Below, piece by piece: positions 7,189 through 14,082 of a DNA stretch of 36,338 bases. The notes under the pieces are model-generated. The model ran no database searches and was not told the origin of the DNA. It saw only the letters and a program-made list of their open reading frames with translations. Position numbers and translations under genes: made by a program. Numbering within the stretch: the first letter of the stretch is position 1; every line of letters begins with the position of its first letter. The DNA is from Heritagella caecorum. Its GTDB lineage: Bacteria; Bacillota; Clostridia; Oscillospirales; Acutalibacteraceae. The stretch covers positions 1 through 36,338 of the forward strand of contig CAJFQL010000020.1 of assembly GCA_904419035.1 (NCBI GenBank), in the 5' to 3' direction.

Positions 7189-9900
7189 ATGACACGCATG
7201 CAGGAACTCTGCCGGCTGGCAGGCGCAGAAGGCGCCGTGCTGCTGAAAAACAACCATCAAACCCTGCCCATCCGGGAAGGCGAAACCGTTTCGATTTTCG
7301 GCCGCATCCAGCTGGATTACTATAAAAGCGGCACCGGCTCCGGCGGGCTGGTGAATGTGGATTACGTGGTGGACATCCCCGACGGCCTGCGTTCGGCCGA
7401 AGGCATCCATGTAAACGAAGACCTTTTTAATACCTACGCCGCGTGGGAAAACGACCACCCGTTTGACCGGGGCAAGGGCTGGGCCCAGGAACCCTTCTGC
7501 CAGGAGGAAATGCCGGTTTCCGACGAACTGGCCGCCAAAGCCGCCAAGGAAAGCGACCTGGCGCTGGTGGTGCTGGGACGTCTGGCCGGGGAAGACCGGG
7601 ACTGTGAAGCGAAACCCGGCAGCTATTACCTGTCGAAAGGCGAAATGGAGTTGCTCAAAACCGTGCGCCGCCACTTTGACCGGGTGGCCGTGGTGCTGAA
7701 CGTGGGCGGCGTGATGGATATGAGCTGGGACAACCTGTGCGACGCCGTGCTGTACGTGTGGCAGGGCGGCCAGGAAGGCGGCAACGCGGTGGCCGATGTG
7801 CTCACCGGCAAAGTGTCCCCCAGCGGCAAACTCACCGACACCATTGTGCGGGATCTTTCGAAAGTCCCGGCGGCGCAGCATTTCGGCGGCGACCAGTACG
7901 CCGAATATGTGGAAGACGTGTATGTGGGGTACCGGTATCTCGAGAGCTTTGACCCGGATAATGTGCAGTACCCGTTCGGCTATGGCATGTCGTACACCCA
8001 TTTCGGCGTGTCGGTATCCCGCACGGAACTGAAAGACGGCAAATTGTCCTTCTGGGCGACGGTATCGAACACCGGGACGGTACCCGGCAAAGAAGTGGTG
8101 CAGGTGTACGCCCAGCTGCCCCAGGGCCGTCTGGGCCAGCCCACCCGGGCGCTGTGTGCCTATGGCAAAACCGGTTTACTTGGCCCCAACGAATCGGAAA
8201 CTTTGTGCCTGACAGTCAAGATCCGGGATCTGGCTACTTACGATGACAGCGGCGTGACGGGCAACCCCTATTGCCGCGTGCTGGAAGCCGGGGAATACGT
8301 CTTTTACCTTGGCACCGACGTGCGCTCGGCCCTGCCCTGCGCCCGGTTTAAGCGCGCCGAACTGACGGTGGTCGAACGGCTGCACCAGGCCATGGCCCCC
8401 ACCAAAGATATGCAGCGGCTGCACCCGGTAATGGAAGACGGCGTGTTAAAGCCCGCGTATGAACCGGTACCCCTGCGGCAGTACGATCTAAACGCCCGCA
8501 TCAAGGAAAACCGGCCCCAGGCCATCCACCAGACCGGTGACCGGGGCGTGACGCTCCAGAGCGTGCAGGCCGGGCGCCACACCCTGACCCAGCTGATCGC
8601 CCAGATGACCGACAAAGACCTGTGCGCCATCGTGCGGGGCGAAGGCATGTGCTCCCCGAAGGTCACCCCCGGTACCGCCGCCGCGTTTGGCGGGCTGACC
8701 GACCGGCTGCGCGGCATGGGCCTGCCGGCCGGCTGCTGCGCCGACGGCCCGTCGGGCATCCGCATGGACTGCGGCACCCGGGCAACGTCCCTGCCCTGCG
8801 GCACCTTGCTCGCGTGTACGTTTAACGAAGCGCTCAACGAAGCGCTGTTCGGGGAACTGGGCCGCGAACTGTACAAAAACCGGGTGGATACCCTCCTGGG
8901 GCCTGGCATCAACCTGCACCGCTACCCGCTGGGAGGCCGGAACTTCGAATACTTCTCGGAAGACCCGCTGCTCACCGGCCGCATGGCCGCCGCCCAGCTG
9001 CGGGGCCTGCACCGCATGCCGGTGACCGGCACCATCAAACATTTTTGCGCCAACAACCAGGAACACAACCGCACCCTGCTGGATTCCCGGGTATCGGAAC
9101 GCGCCCTGCGGGACATGTACCTGCGCGGGTTTGAAATCGCGGTTAAAGAGGGCGGCGCCCACTCCATCATGACCACCTACGGCCAGGTAAACGGCATTTA
9201 CACCGCCGGGAACTACGATTTGTGCACCACCATCCTGCGGGGTGAATGGGGCTATACCGGCATTGTAATGACCGACTGGTGGGCCAAAATGAACGAAGAA
9301 GGCCACCCCGGCACCCGGGAGAACGTGCGGGCCATGGTACGCGCCCAAAACGACCTGTACATGGTGGTCACCGACAGCGAAAAGAACTCCGGCGGCGACA
9401 ACGCGCTGCTGGCGTTGCAGGAAGGCAGCCTCACCCGGGGCGAACTACAGCGCTGCGCCATGAACATCTGCCGGTTCCTGATGCACTCCCAGTGCATGGA
9501 AGAGCGCACCGGGGAAGACGCCGGGGCTACTGACGATACGCTGCCTTCGGCCGCCACGCTGACCCCGGATTTTGTCATCCGCGACGGCGCGGTGCTCTCT
9601 ACCGACGGCATCGACACCACCCGGGGCACCAACACGGTGTACACCACCCTCACGGAAGAAGCGGGCACATACAAAGTGACGGCCACCGCATCCAGCGAAG
9701 CGGGCGGCGTGGCGCAGATCCCGCTGACCGTCTCGCTGCGGCACCATATGGCCATGTTCTCGTTTGTGGGCACCGGCGGGCAAGTAGTGGAAAAAGAGGC
9801 CACCCTCACCCTGGAAGCCGGCACGGAATACATGAAACTTTCCTTTGGCCAAAGCGGCCTGCGGCTTCTGTCTCTGCGGTTTGAAAAAGTGAACGGGTAA
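7189..9900 (+). CDS. Circularly permuted GH3 beta-glucosidase-like enzyme
   Basis: A 903-residue enzyme whose domains are in reversed order for GH3. The alpha/beta-sandwich domain opens the protein ('EGAVLLKNN', 'VYVWQGGQEGGNAVADVLTGKVSPSGKL', to about 250). An FnIII-like domain follows (about 265-385, from 'FGYGMSYTHFG'). The TIM barrel comes next (about 470-780) with 'ADGPSGIR', KHFCANNQEHNR and the nucleophile Asp696 in MTDWW. A beta-rich, CBM-like tail ends it (about 790-903). This order is known from Butyrivibrio fibrisolvens and Ruminococcus albus glucosidases. The ATG at 7189 has GAGGAGG ten bases upstream; a GTG at 7171 contains that site and is rejected. There is no signal peptide, so it is likely intracellular. 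Substrate inferred as beta-glucosides. Confidence 0.93.
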   Translation: MTRMQELCRLAGAEGAVLLKNNHQTLPIREGETVSIFGRIQLDYYKSGTGSGGLVNVDYVVDIPDGLRSAEGIHVNEDLFNTYAAWENDHPFDRGKGWAQEPFCQEEMPVSDELAAKAAKESDLALVVLGRLAGEDRDCEAKPGSYYLSKGEMELLKTVRRHFDRVAVVLNVGGVMDMSWDNLCDAVLYVWQGGQEGGNAVADVLTGKVSPSGKLTDTIVRDLSKVPAAQHFGGDQYAEYVEDVYVGYRYLESFDPDNVQYPFGYGMSYTHFGVSVSRTELKDGKLSFWATVSNTGTVPGKEVVQVYAQLPQGRLGQPTRALCAYGKTGLLGPNESETLCLTVKIRDLATYDDSGVTGNPYCRVLEAGEYVFYLGTDVRSALPCARFKRAELTVVERLHQAMAPTKDMQRLHPVMEDGVLKPAYEPVPLRQYDLNARIKENRPQAIHQTGDRGVTLQSVQAGRHTLTQLIAQMTDKDLCAIVRGEGMCSPKVTPGTAAAFGGLTDRLRGMGLPAGCCADGPSGIRMDCGTRATSLPCGTLLACTFNEALNEALFGELGRELYKNRVDTLLGPGINLHRYPLGGRNFEYFSEDPLLTGRMAAAQLRGLHRMPVTGTIKHFCANNQEHNRTLLDSRVSERALRDMYLRGFEIAVKEGGAHSIMTTYGQVNGIYTAGNYDLCTTILRGEWGYTGIVMTDWWAKMNEEGHPGTRENVRAMVRAQNDLYMVVTDSEKNSGGDNALLALQEGSLTRGELQRCAMNICRFLMHSQCMEERTGEDAGATDDTLPSAATLTPDFVIRDGAVLSTDGIDTTRGTNTVYTTLTEEAGTYKVTATASSEAGGVAQIPLTVSLRHHMAMFSFVGTGGQVVEKEATLTLEAGTEYMKLSFGQSGLRLLSLRFEKVNG

Positions 9901-9923
9901 TTTGATCCCGCGCTTTTCGCATC

Positions 9924-9960
9924 AGCCCCTTCCGGTTTTCGGACCGGAAGGGGCTTTTTG
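9924..9960 (+). terminator. Terminator of the permuted GH3 gene
   Basis: Perfect 13-bp arms AGCCCCTTCCGGT (9924-9936) and ACCGGAAGGGGCT (9943-9955) followed by TTTT. Confidence 0.92.
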
Positions 9961-9975
9961 CGTAGAAAAGGCCCC

Positions 9976-10052
9976 AGCGTGACGGCACCCGAACCCCGGC
10001 TTCCCTCCCAGCGTCATTTCGCTAAACGTGAAAAAACGCTAAACGTGAAAAA
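9976..10052 (+). repeat. 60-bp intergenic unit, copy 6 with duplicated tail
   Basis: AGCGTGACGGCACCCG to GCGTCATTTCGCTAAACGTG, then an extra CGCTAAACGTGAAAAA as in the copy at 2255. Confidence 0.8.
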
Positions 10053-10118
10053 GGGGCGCTGTCCCTCCACCCCGTCCCCTTTTGAAAAAGGGGAACGAAA
10101 ACTTTACGGCCGTACCGG
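10053..10118 (+). repeat. CCCC-T-run/A-run-GGGG module, copy 2
   Basis: GGGGCGCTGTCCCTCCACCC, then the palindrome TCCCCTTTT/AAAAGGGGA, then ACGAAAACTTTACGGCCG. Closest to 2985-3045. Confidence 0.75.
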
Positions 10119-10145
10119 GTACCCGGCTGCGCTTTCAAAAAGCCT

Positions 10146-10206
10146 AAGCGTGACAGCACCAGTTTTCCGGCTTCCTTCCCAGCGTCATTTCGCCAAACGT
10201 AAAAAA
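10146..10206 (+). repeat. 60-bp intergenic unit, copy 7
   Basis: AAGCGTGACAGCACCAG to AGCGTCATTTCGCCAAACG + A-run. It is followed immediately by the twin-hairpin module, the same order as copy 4 with 2876. Confidence 0.8.
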
Positions 10207-10260
10207 GGGGAACCCCATGCGTGGGTTCCCCTTCAGGCAACAGCCCACCGGGCTGTTGCC
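10207..10260 (+). repeat. Twin-hairpin module, copy 2
   Basis: Hairpin A (10207-10231) has arms GGGGAACCC and GGGTTCCCC. Hairpin B (10236-10260) has arms GGCAACAGCCC and GGGCTGTTGCC. Both are complementary variants of the stems at 2876-2929. Confidence 0.82.
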
Positions 10261-10324
10261 TTCCCCCCTCCCGCGCTTTGGGAAATAAAAGAATTTTGCC
10301 CGTTGCGACGAATCCACGTGTTAA

Positions 10325-10386
10325 TTCATGACAGTCCCAGCCGCCCGGCGGCGCACCCAGAAACATTTCGCCAAACGTGAAAAGAG
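10325..10386 (+). repeat. 60-bp intergenic unit, copy 8 (AGAAACATTTCGC subtype)
   Basis: ATTCATGACAGTCCCAG to AGAAACATTTCGCCAAACGTG. It is followed by the 57-bp GC hairpin module. Confidence 0.75.
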
Positions 10387-10443
10387 GGTTCCCCACGGCC
10401 CGGCCGTCCACCGGACGCCCGGTCTTCCCCTCCTGATCTTTGG
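10387..10443 (+). repeat. 57-bp GC hairpin module, copy 2
   Basis: Nearly identical to 2719-2775, from GGTTCCCCACGG to CTCCTGATCTTTGG. Confidence 0.78.
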
Positions 10444-10484
10444 GACAAAAATGTTTCGTACACTGCGGGCGGGCTAAAATTCCA

Positions 10485-10544
10485 AGTCATGACGGCACCA
10501 GCTCCCCGGCTTCCCTCCCCGCATCATTTCGCTAAACGTGAAAA
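10485..10544 (+). repeat. 60-bp intergenic unit, copy 9
   Basis: AGTCATGACGGCACCAG to GCATCATTTCGCTAAACGTG. It precedes the second 286-bp block. Confidence 0.8.
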
Positions 10545-10567
10545 GGGGGCGCCGTACACCGTCCAGG

Positions 10568-10853
10568 GGACGGTGGCGGCGGGGGAAACCCACGTATGGG
10601 GTTTCCCCCCTTCTATTTGCCCCTTTGATTTTGGCAGCTGGCAACCGGTACCGCACTGGAAGCCCGGCACAGCACGCTATCTTTTGCTTTTGTCATTAAC
10701 GCTCTATTTTTTATAGCGTTAATGAATCATCCTTCCCTTTTATCGAAAAATTATCGAAAAAACGATTTCGGATGGAACGAAGGGAAAACAGGAAACTTTT
10801 GCCGCTCAGCGCATACCGTTCCTCCCTTCGTGCAGCTGTACACGGGGAACCCC
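10568..10853 (+). repeat. 286-bp duplicated block, copy 2
   Basis: Close copy of 2426-2711. Its 31-bp dyad (10694-10724) reads CATTAACGCT ... AGCGTTAATG, whereas copy 1 has CGTTAAC ... GTTAACG, so the pair G-C became A-T. It runs straight into a twin-hairpin module. Confidence 0.85.
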
Positions 10854-10897
10854 ATGCGTGGGTTCCCCATCAGGCAACAGCCCACCGGGCTGTTGCC
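10844..10897 (+). repeat. Twin-hairpin module, copy 3
   Basis: Hairpin A (10844-10868) and hairpin B (10873-10897), same stems as copy 2. It overlaps the last bases of the 286-bp block. Confidence 0.82.
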
Positions 10898-10921
10898 TTC
10901 CCCCCTCCCGCGCTTTGGAAG

Positions 10922-11016
10922 TAAAAAATTTCGCCCGTTGCGACGGGCAAGGCGGGGCGCTGCCCCTCCTCCCCGCCACCTTTTCGAAAAAGGTGGACGA
11001 AAACTTTACGGCCGTA
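10922..11016 (+). repeat. Hairpin plus CCACC/GGTGG module, copy 3
   Basis: Contains GCCCGTTGCGACGGGC, a T-A to C-G paired change from the hairpin at 2965. It then has CCACCTTTT/AAAAGGTGG in place of TCCCC/GGGGA, again with paired changes. Confidence 0.78.
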
Positions 11017-11048
11017 CCGAACGCCCGGAGGCGCTTTCAAAAAGCCAA

Positions 11049-11107
11049 ATCGTGACGGTACCCGCTCCCCGGCTTCCCTCCCAGCGTCATTTCGCTGAAC
11101 GGGAAAC
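11049..11107 (+). repeat. 60-bp intergenic unit, copy 10
   Basis: AATCGTGACGGTACCCG to AGCGTCATTTCGCTGAACG. It lacks the final A-run. Confidence 0.72.
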
Positions 11108-11169
11108 TTTACGGCCGCACCGGGTACCCGGGCCCCCAAAAAACAGTTATAACAGCAACTCCCCCGGCT

Positions 11170-11200
11170 GATTTATACTCTTATTTCCTGAGTATAAATC
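11170..11200. repeat. Dyad GATTTATACTC / GAGTATAAATC
   Basis: Perfect 11-bp arms (11170-11180 and 11190-11200), four bases beyond the dnaC-like stop on the minus strand. It could serve as a weak transcript end for the replication pair, but there is no U-run. Confidence 0.5.
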
Positions 11201-11203
11201 CTA

Positions 11204-12109
11204 TCACGCTATAAAAAATAGAGCCTTATGTGTTTTCTTCTCTTCTCTTCCCCCTTCTTCCGGCAAAGGGCACACCCGGCGGTTATACTCCGCTTTCGAT
11301 GGGATATTGAGCAAATGGTCCCGCGCCCGCTCCAAAATGCGGCCGCCCAGCGCTTCATCCAACGACAATATTTCCCCACTGTGCCATTCGGAGCTGATCA
11401 GCGTGGGCAGTTCCGGGTGCATGTACCGGTATTCCAGGATCTCGTACGCCAGATTCACATCCCCCGCCGTGGGGGCCCGGCGCGCACCCCGGTCGGTGCC
11501 CTGGGTTTTCAAAAAGTCGTCCAGGTACAAAACCGGCGCATGCCGCAGCCGGTCCAGTTCACTTGTGTACCCCGGCGAACACTGCAATTCTTTGAGCCGG
11601 GCCGCTTCGTCCCGCCACAGCACCGCCCGCAGCGCCTTGCCCTGCTGCAAGAGCTTGAGCGCTATCCCGGCGCACAGGTGGCTCTTGCCCGAACCGCTCT
11701 GGCCCCCGGCAAAAAACCAGCCCCGGGGGGCCTTTACGTACGCGTGGGCGTGGGCCAGCATCCGCCGGGCCAGTTCGTCCACCGGGCGGAATTTTTCCAG
11801 AGCGTAGGCCTGTTCCATGGGCGCCAGGCCGCTTTGCCGCAGCCGCCGGTAGGACTCCCGCACCCCCAGGCACCGGCATTTCCGGCAGACCAGTTCCCCG
11901 GTTTCATTCAACACGTAGATGTACCCCTTGTTGCGGCACAAAGGGCAGTCGTAATCCGTCAAGTGCCCCGGCAGTTCGTTCATCAGGCGGCACTGGCGCT
12001 CTTCGTAGCTCTCTTTTGCCCCGTCACAGGAGCATAGCGCCTGCACGCCCGGCATATTTGCCACCCTGGGGATCCGGCGCAAAATTTCCTGCATCATATC
12101 GTTGGCCAT
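11204..12109 (-). CDS. DnaC/DnaI-like helicase-loader ATPase
   Basis: A 301-residue AAA+ protein. The N-terminal part has a zinc-finger-like set, C55-x2-C58 and C75-x2-C78, common in Firmicute and phage DnaC-type loaders. Walker A is GQSGSGKS (136-143) and Walker B VLYLDD lies near 190. A gap-rich middle ('TDRGARRAPTAGDVN') and a final sensor-type region follow. Such proteins load the replicative helicase on DNA. The ATG at 12109 follows AAAGGAGG, which lies inside the upstream gene, giving an 86-base overlap. The last six codons (ALFFIA) and stop come from a palindrome identical in inverted orientation to one in the adjacent repeat island, so the C-terminus may have been altered by that element. 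Confidence 0.87.
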   Translation of the reverse strand: MANDMMQEILRRIPRVANMPGVQALCSCDGAKESYEERQCRLMNELPGHLTDYDCPLCRNKGYIYVLNETGELVCRKCRCLGVRESYRRLRQSGLAPMEQAYALEKFRPVDELARRMLAHAHAYVKAPRGWFFAGGQSGSGKSHLCAGIALKLLQQGKALRAVLWRDEAARLKELQCSPGYTSELDRLRHAPVLYLDDFLKTQGTDRGARRAPTAGDVNLAYEILEYRYMHPELPTLISSEWHSGEILSLDEALGGRILERARDHLLNIPSKAEYNRRVCPLPEEGGREEKKTHKALFFIA

Positions 12110-12959
12110 TTTGGATGCCTCCTTTTTCCTGTTCCTTACAAAGCCATCGTTCGATAAACGTTTTCGTCCCCGCCCGGGTTTGGCGCGCCATGGGGTGTTC
12201 CGTCAGCCACTTTGCTATACGCACAAGCTGGGTGGGGACATCCACCGCCGGGAATTGCTGCTGCCACTTTTGTAGTTCCTGCGGCATTACCCCATACGTG
12301 CTTCGGCTTTTTTTCAGTGGGATAGGGGGGCTGCCGCAGGCAGCGGGGAGCCCGCCGGACCGTTTGTCCGGTGGGTTTTTCCCCTTTTCATCCCCATTTC
12401 CGTTTCCATTCCCATTTCCATTCCCATTCCCATTTACATTCCCATTTACATTCCCATTCCCATTCTCATTCCCATTTACATTCTCATTCCCATTTACATT
12501 CCCATTCTCATACACATACTCATTTACATTCTCATTCCCATTCTCAGCTAGATTCGCTAGCATTTTTCCCTCTTTTTTAGCGTTCGCTACATTCGCTACC
12601 TTTTTTTCATGTTGGCTAGCGTTCGCTACCGGCGCTACAGACACAGGTGCACTTTCCTCCCTGTCGGTTTCATCCTCCTTACGGGCTTCCTGATGGGCAC
12701 GGGCCTTGGCTTTTCCCCCGTTACTCCCCGCACGGCGGTTCTTTTCCTTCTTATCTTCAAACTTCTGCCGGTCCCGTTCCAGCTGGGCCCCGATAAACGA
12801 AAACGCCATGGCCGCCGTGGGCGGCAATACCGGCGTACGGCCGGTCTCGACGTACTCGATCACGCCCAGCATCAGCTGCACGGCGTCTTCCGGCGGCAGC
12901 ATTTGCAGGGCCTGGCCCCACTGGGTGTAAAACACAAAGCTCTGTTTTTCTTCCTGCAT
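12024..12959 (-). CDS. DUF6291-like / phage replisome-organizer protein with Asn-Gly repeat linker
   Basis: A 311-residue protein in three parts. Residues 1 to about 75 resemble DUF6291 ('QSFVFYTQWGQALQMLPPEDAVQLMLGVIEY'). A charged Lys/Glu/Ala stretch leads into a linker of alternating Asn, Gly, Glu and Val (about 145-200) encoded by near-perfect 6-bp repeats. The C-terminal ~70 residues ('WLTEHPMARQT...FIERWLCKEQEKGG') match the end of phage replisome organizers. The ATG at 12959 has AGGGGGAG upstream; an in-frame extension toward 13109 would cross the promoter and is rejected. With the overlapping helicase-loader gene it probably forms a phage-derived replication initiation pair. The role is inferred from context. 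Confidence 0.78.
   Translation of the reverse strand: MQEEKQSFVFYTQWGQALQMLPPEDAVQLMLGVIEYVETGRTPVLPPTAAMAFSFIGAQLERDRQKFEDKKEKNRRAGSNGGKAKARAHQEARKEDETDREESAPVSVAPVANASQHEKKVANVANAKKEGKMLANLAENGNENVNEYVYENGNVNGNENVNGNENGNGNVNGNVNGNGNGNGNGNGNGDEKGKNPPDKRSGGLPAACGSPPIPLKKSRSTYGVMPQELQKWQQQFPAVDVPTQLVRIAKWLTEHPMARQTRAGTKTFIERWLCKEQEKGGIQNGQRYDAGNFAPDPQGGKYAGRAGAMLL
12390..12546 (-). repeat. Hexanucleotide coding repeat (Asn-Gly/Asn-Val/Asn-Glu)
   Basis: On the plus strand this reads as runs of CATTCC/CATTTA/CATTCT hexamers, with single-base variants, for about 157 bases inside the replisome-organizer gene. Changes in copy number keep the frame and only lengthen or shorten the linker. Confidence 0.9.
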
Positions 12960-12984
12960 GGGCAAAACTCCCCCTTCTTTTTTA

Positions 12985-13034
12985 GAACATTTGTTCCTGC
13001 TTTTTATCCTATCAAAGCGGGCCCCGCCGTGCAA
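12985..13034 (-). promoter_or_regulatory. Promoter with LexA/DinR-type box for the replication pair
   Basis: On the minus strand, -35 TTGCAC (plus 13029-13034), 17-nt spacer, -10 TAGGAT (plus 13006-13011). A perfect dyad GAACATTTGTTC (12985-12996) lies just past the expected start site. It matches the Gram-positive SOS core GAAC-N4-GTTC. LexA control is inferred. Confidence 0.65.
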
Positions 13035-13046
13035 CGTGGTTTTTCG

Positions 13047-13075
13047 TTGCTTTTTTGGGACGAGGTGCATAGAAT
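13047..13075 (+). promoter_or_regulatory. Promoter of the amidase gene
   Basis: -35 TTGCTT (13047-13052), 17-nt spacer, -10 TAGAAT (13070-13075). It is back-to-back with the replication-pair promoter. Confidence 0.6.
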
Positions 13076-13107
13076 ACAGCAGCCATGCGAAAAAGGAGGA
13101 ACCTCCC

Positions 13108-13710
13108 ATGCCTTATAAAATTTTTATTGACCAGGGCCACAACCCCATGAACCCCAACGCCGGAGCCGAATACGGCGGCGTACGGGAACAGGATATCACC
13201 TTTACCGTCGGGCGCCGCCTATATGCGCTGCTCAGCGCCGACCCCCGGTTTACCGCTGAGTTATCCCGTCCGGAACCCACCACCCAGCTGGGCACCACCA
13301 ACCGGGAAAGCCTGCAGGCCCGGGTGCTGGCCGCCAAACGCTTTGGGGCGGATTTTTTCATCAGCCTGCACGCCAACGCCGCCGCGGATGCCGCCGTGTC
13401 CGGCAGCGAAGCCTTTGTCTACAGCCGGGAAAGCCGGGCCAACTGCCTGGCGTTCCGCATTCTGACGGGGCTGCACGAAGAAACGGGCCTGAAAAACCGG
13501 GGCGTGTTCGTGCGCCCGGGGCTGTATGTGCTGCGCAACACCGCCATGCCCGCCGTGCTGGTGGAGCTGGGCTTTTTGAGCAATGAACACGACCGCCGCC
13601 TGATGGTGGAAGAGCCCGGCGCCTTCGCGTTGGGGGTGTACGACGGGCTTTTGTCCTATTACGGCCTGCCGCCGGTAACCAGCCCGTTTGGCGGGACCGC
13701 CTCCACATGA
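13108..13710 (+). CDS. N-acetylmuramoyl-L-alanine amidase (Amidase_3)
   Basis: A 200-residue zinc amidase that cuts the bond between N-acetylmuramic acid and L-alanine in peptidoglycan. The family ligands are visible: His11 (DQGHNP), probably Glu26 (REQDI) and His88 (SLHANA), plus catalytic Glu153 (VLVELGF). The catalytic domain fills the whole protein. No signal peptide or wall-binding repeat is seen, which is unlike most housekeeping CwlD-type enzymes and closer to phage-type or sporulation-type forms. The ATG at 13108 follows AAAGGAGG. It is divergent from the phage-like replication pair, so prophage ancestry for this cluster is possible. Confidence 0.9.
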   Translation: MPYKIFIDQGHNPMNPNAGAEYGGVREQDITFTVGRRLYALLSADPRFTAELSRPEPTTQLGTTNRESLQARVLAAKRFGADFFISLHANAAADAAVSGSEAFVYSRESRANCLAFRILTGLHEETGLKNRGVFVRPGLYVLRNTAMPAVLVELGFLSNEHDRRLMVEEPGAFALGVYDGLLSYYGLPPVTSPFGGTAST

Positions 13711-13736
13711 AAAAGCACCAACTTTTGTTGGTGTTT
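13711..13736 (+). terminator. Possible weak terminator after the amidase gene
   Basis: CACCAAC (13716-13722) and GTTGGTG (13727-13733) pair around TTTT, extended by A-T pairs. The following T-run is short. Confidence 0.45.
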
Positions 13737-13796
13737 GGCATCTTCCCTTTTTACCTTTTATCTTTTATACTGAAAAGGAAAGGCAGGGGAACGGGC

Positions 13797-14021
13797 GTGA
13801 CGGACATTTTGGCAAAACGGTTAAAGCAGTGCCGTATGGAAAAGGGGCTCACCCAGCGGGAAGTGGCCATTTACTGCGACATCACCGAAAAGACATACCA
13901 AAATTACGAACTCATGACCCGGGAACCCAAATTGGATATTGTACGGCGTTTGGCCGATGTGTACCAGGTATCCATCGATTACCTGGTGGGGCGCACCGAC
14001 CAAAAGGACATGAACCGGTAA
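13797..14021 (+). CDS. XRE-family helix-turn-helix regulator
   Basis: A 74-residue protein that is almost only a HTH_3 domain: 'LAKRLKQCRMEKGLTQREVAIYCDITEKTYQNYELMTREPKLDIVRRLADVY', ending in the family tail 'SIDYLVGRTD'. The GTG at 13797 follows AGGGGAA. An upstream ATG at 13707 would add a hydrophobic leader made from the preceding terminator-like hairpin and is less likely. This size and fold fit small Cro/CI-type or SinR-like regulators. Its target is unknown; nearness to the phage-like pair suggests a retained phage regulator. Confidence 0.85.
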   Translation: MTDILAKRLKQCRMEKGLTQREVAIYCDITEKTYQNYELMTREPKLDIVRRLADVYQVSIDYLVGRTDQKDMNR

Positions 14022-14067
14022 AAAAAGAGCGGCTTTTGCGTTGTAAAAACGCGAAGGCCGCTTTTTC
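14022..14067 (+). terminator. Terminator of the XRE gene (possibly bidirectional)
   Basis: AGCGGC (14028-14033) with GCCGCT (14057-14062), extended inward through G-U pairs and flanked by A-run and T-run. It also sits at the end of the TetR gene on the minus strand. Confidence 0.8.
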
Positions 14068-14082
14068 GGTTTCCCTCTTCTG

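Larger units (their letters stand above)
9961..11203. repeat. Gene-free repeat island 2
   Basis: About 1.2 kb without a believable gene. It carries five copies of the 60-bp unit, two twin-hairpin modules, one 57-bp module, one 286-bp block and two CCCC/GGGG-type modules, all also seen in 2125-3136 but in another order. The island abuts the dnaC-like gene end, where part of a module palindrome forms the last codons. Confidence 0.85.

Noticed and set aside
2151..11107. CRISPR array from the 60-bp units
   Set aside because: Units are longer than CRISPR repeats, spacing is irregular, the intervening sequence itself repeats, and no cas gene is seen.
9958..11171. Short open frames in the repeat islands (also 2154-3207)
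   Set aside because: They run across repeat modules and hairpins, change frame between copies and lack ribosome sites, so they are unlikely to be proteins.
12390..12546. Non-coding minisatellite or CRISPR in the hexamer run
   Set aside because: The run stays in frame with a protein whose ends on both sides match phage replisome organizers.
13707..13796. Hydrophobic N-terminal extension of the XRE protein from ATG 13707
   Set aside because: It comes from the terminator-like hairpin after the amidase gene and has no proper ribosome site; GTG 13797 has one.
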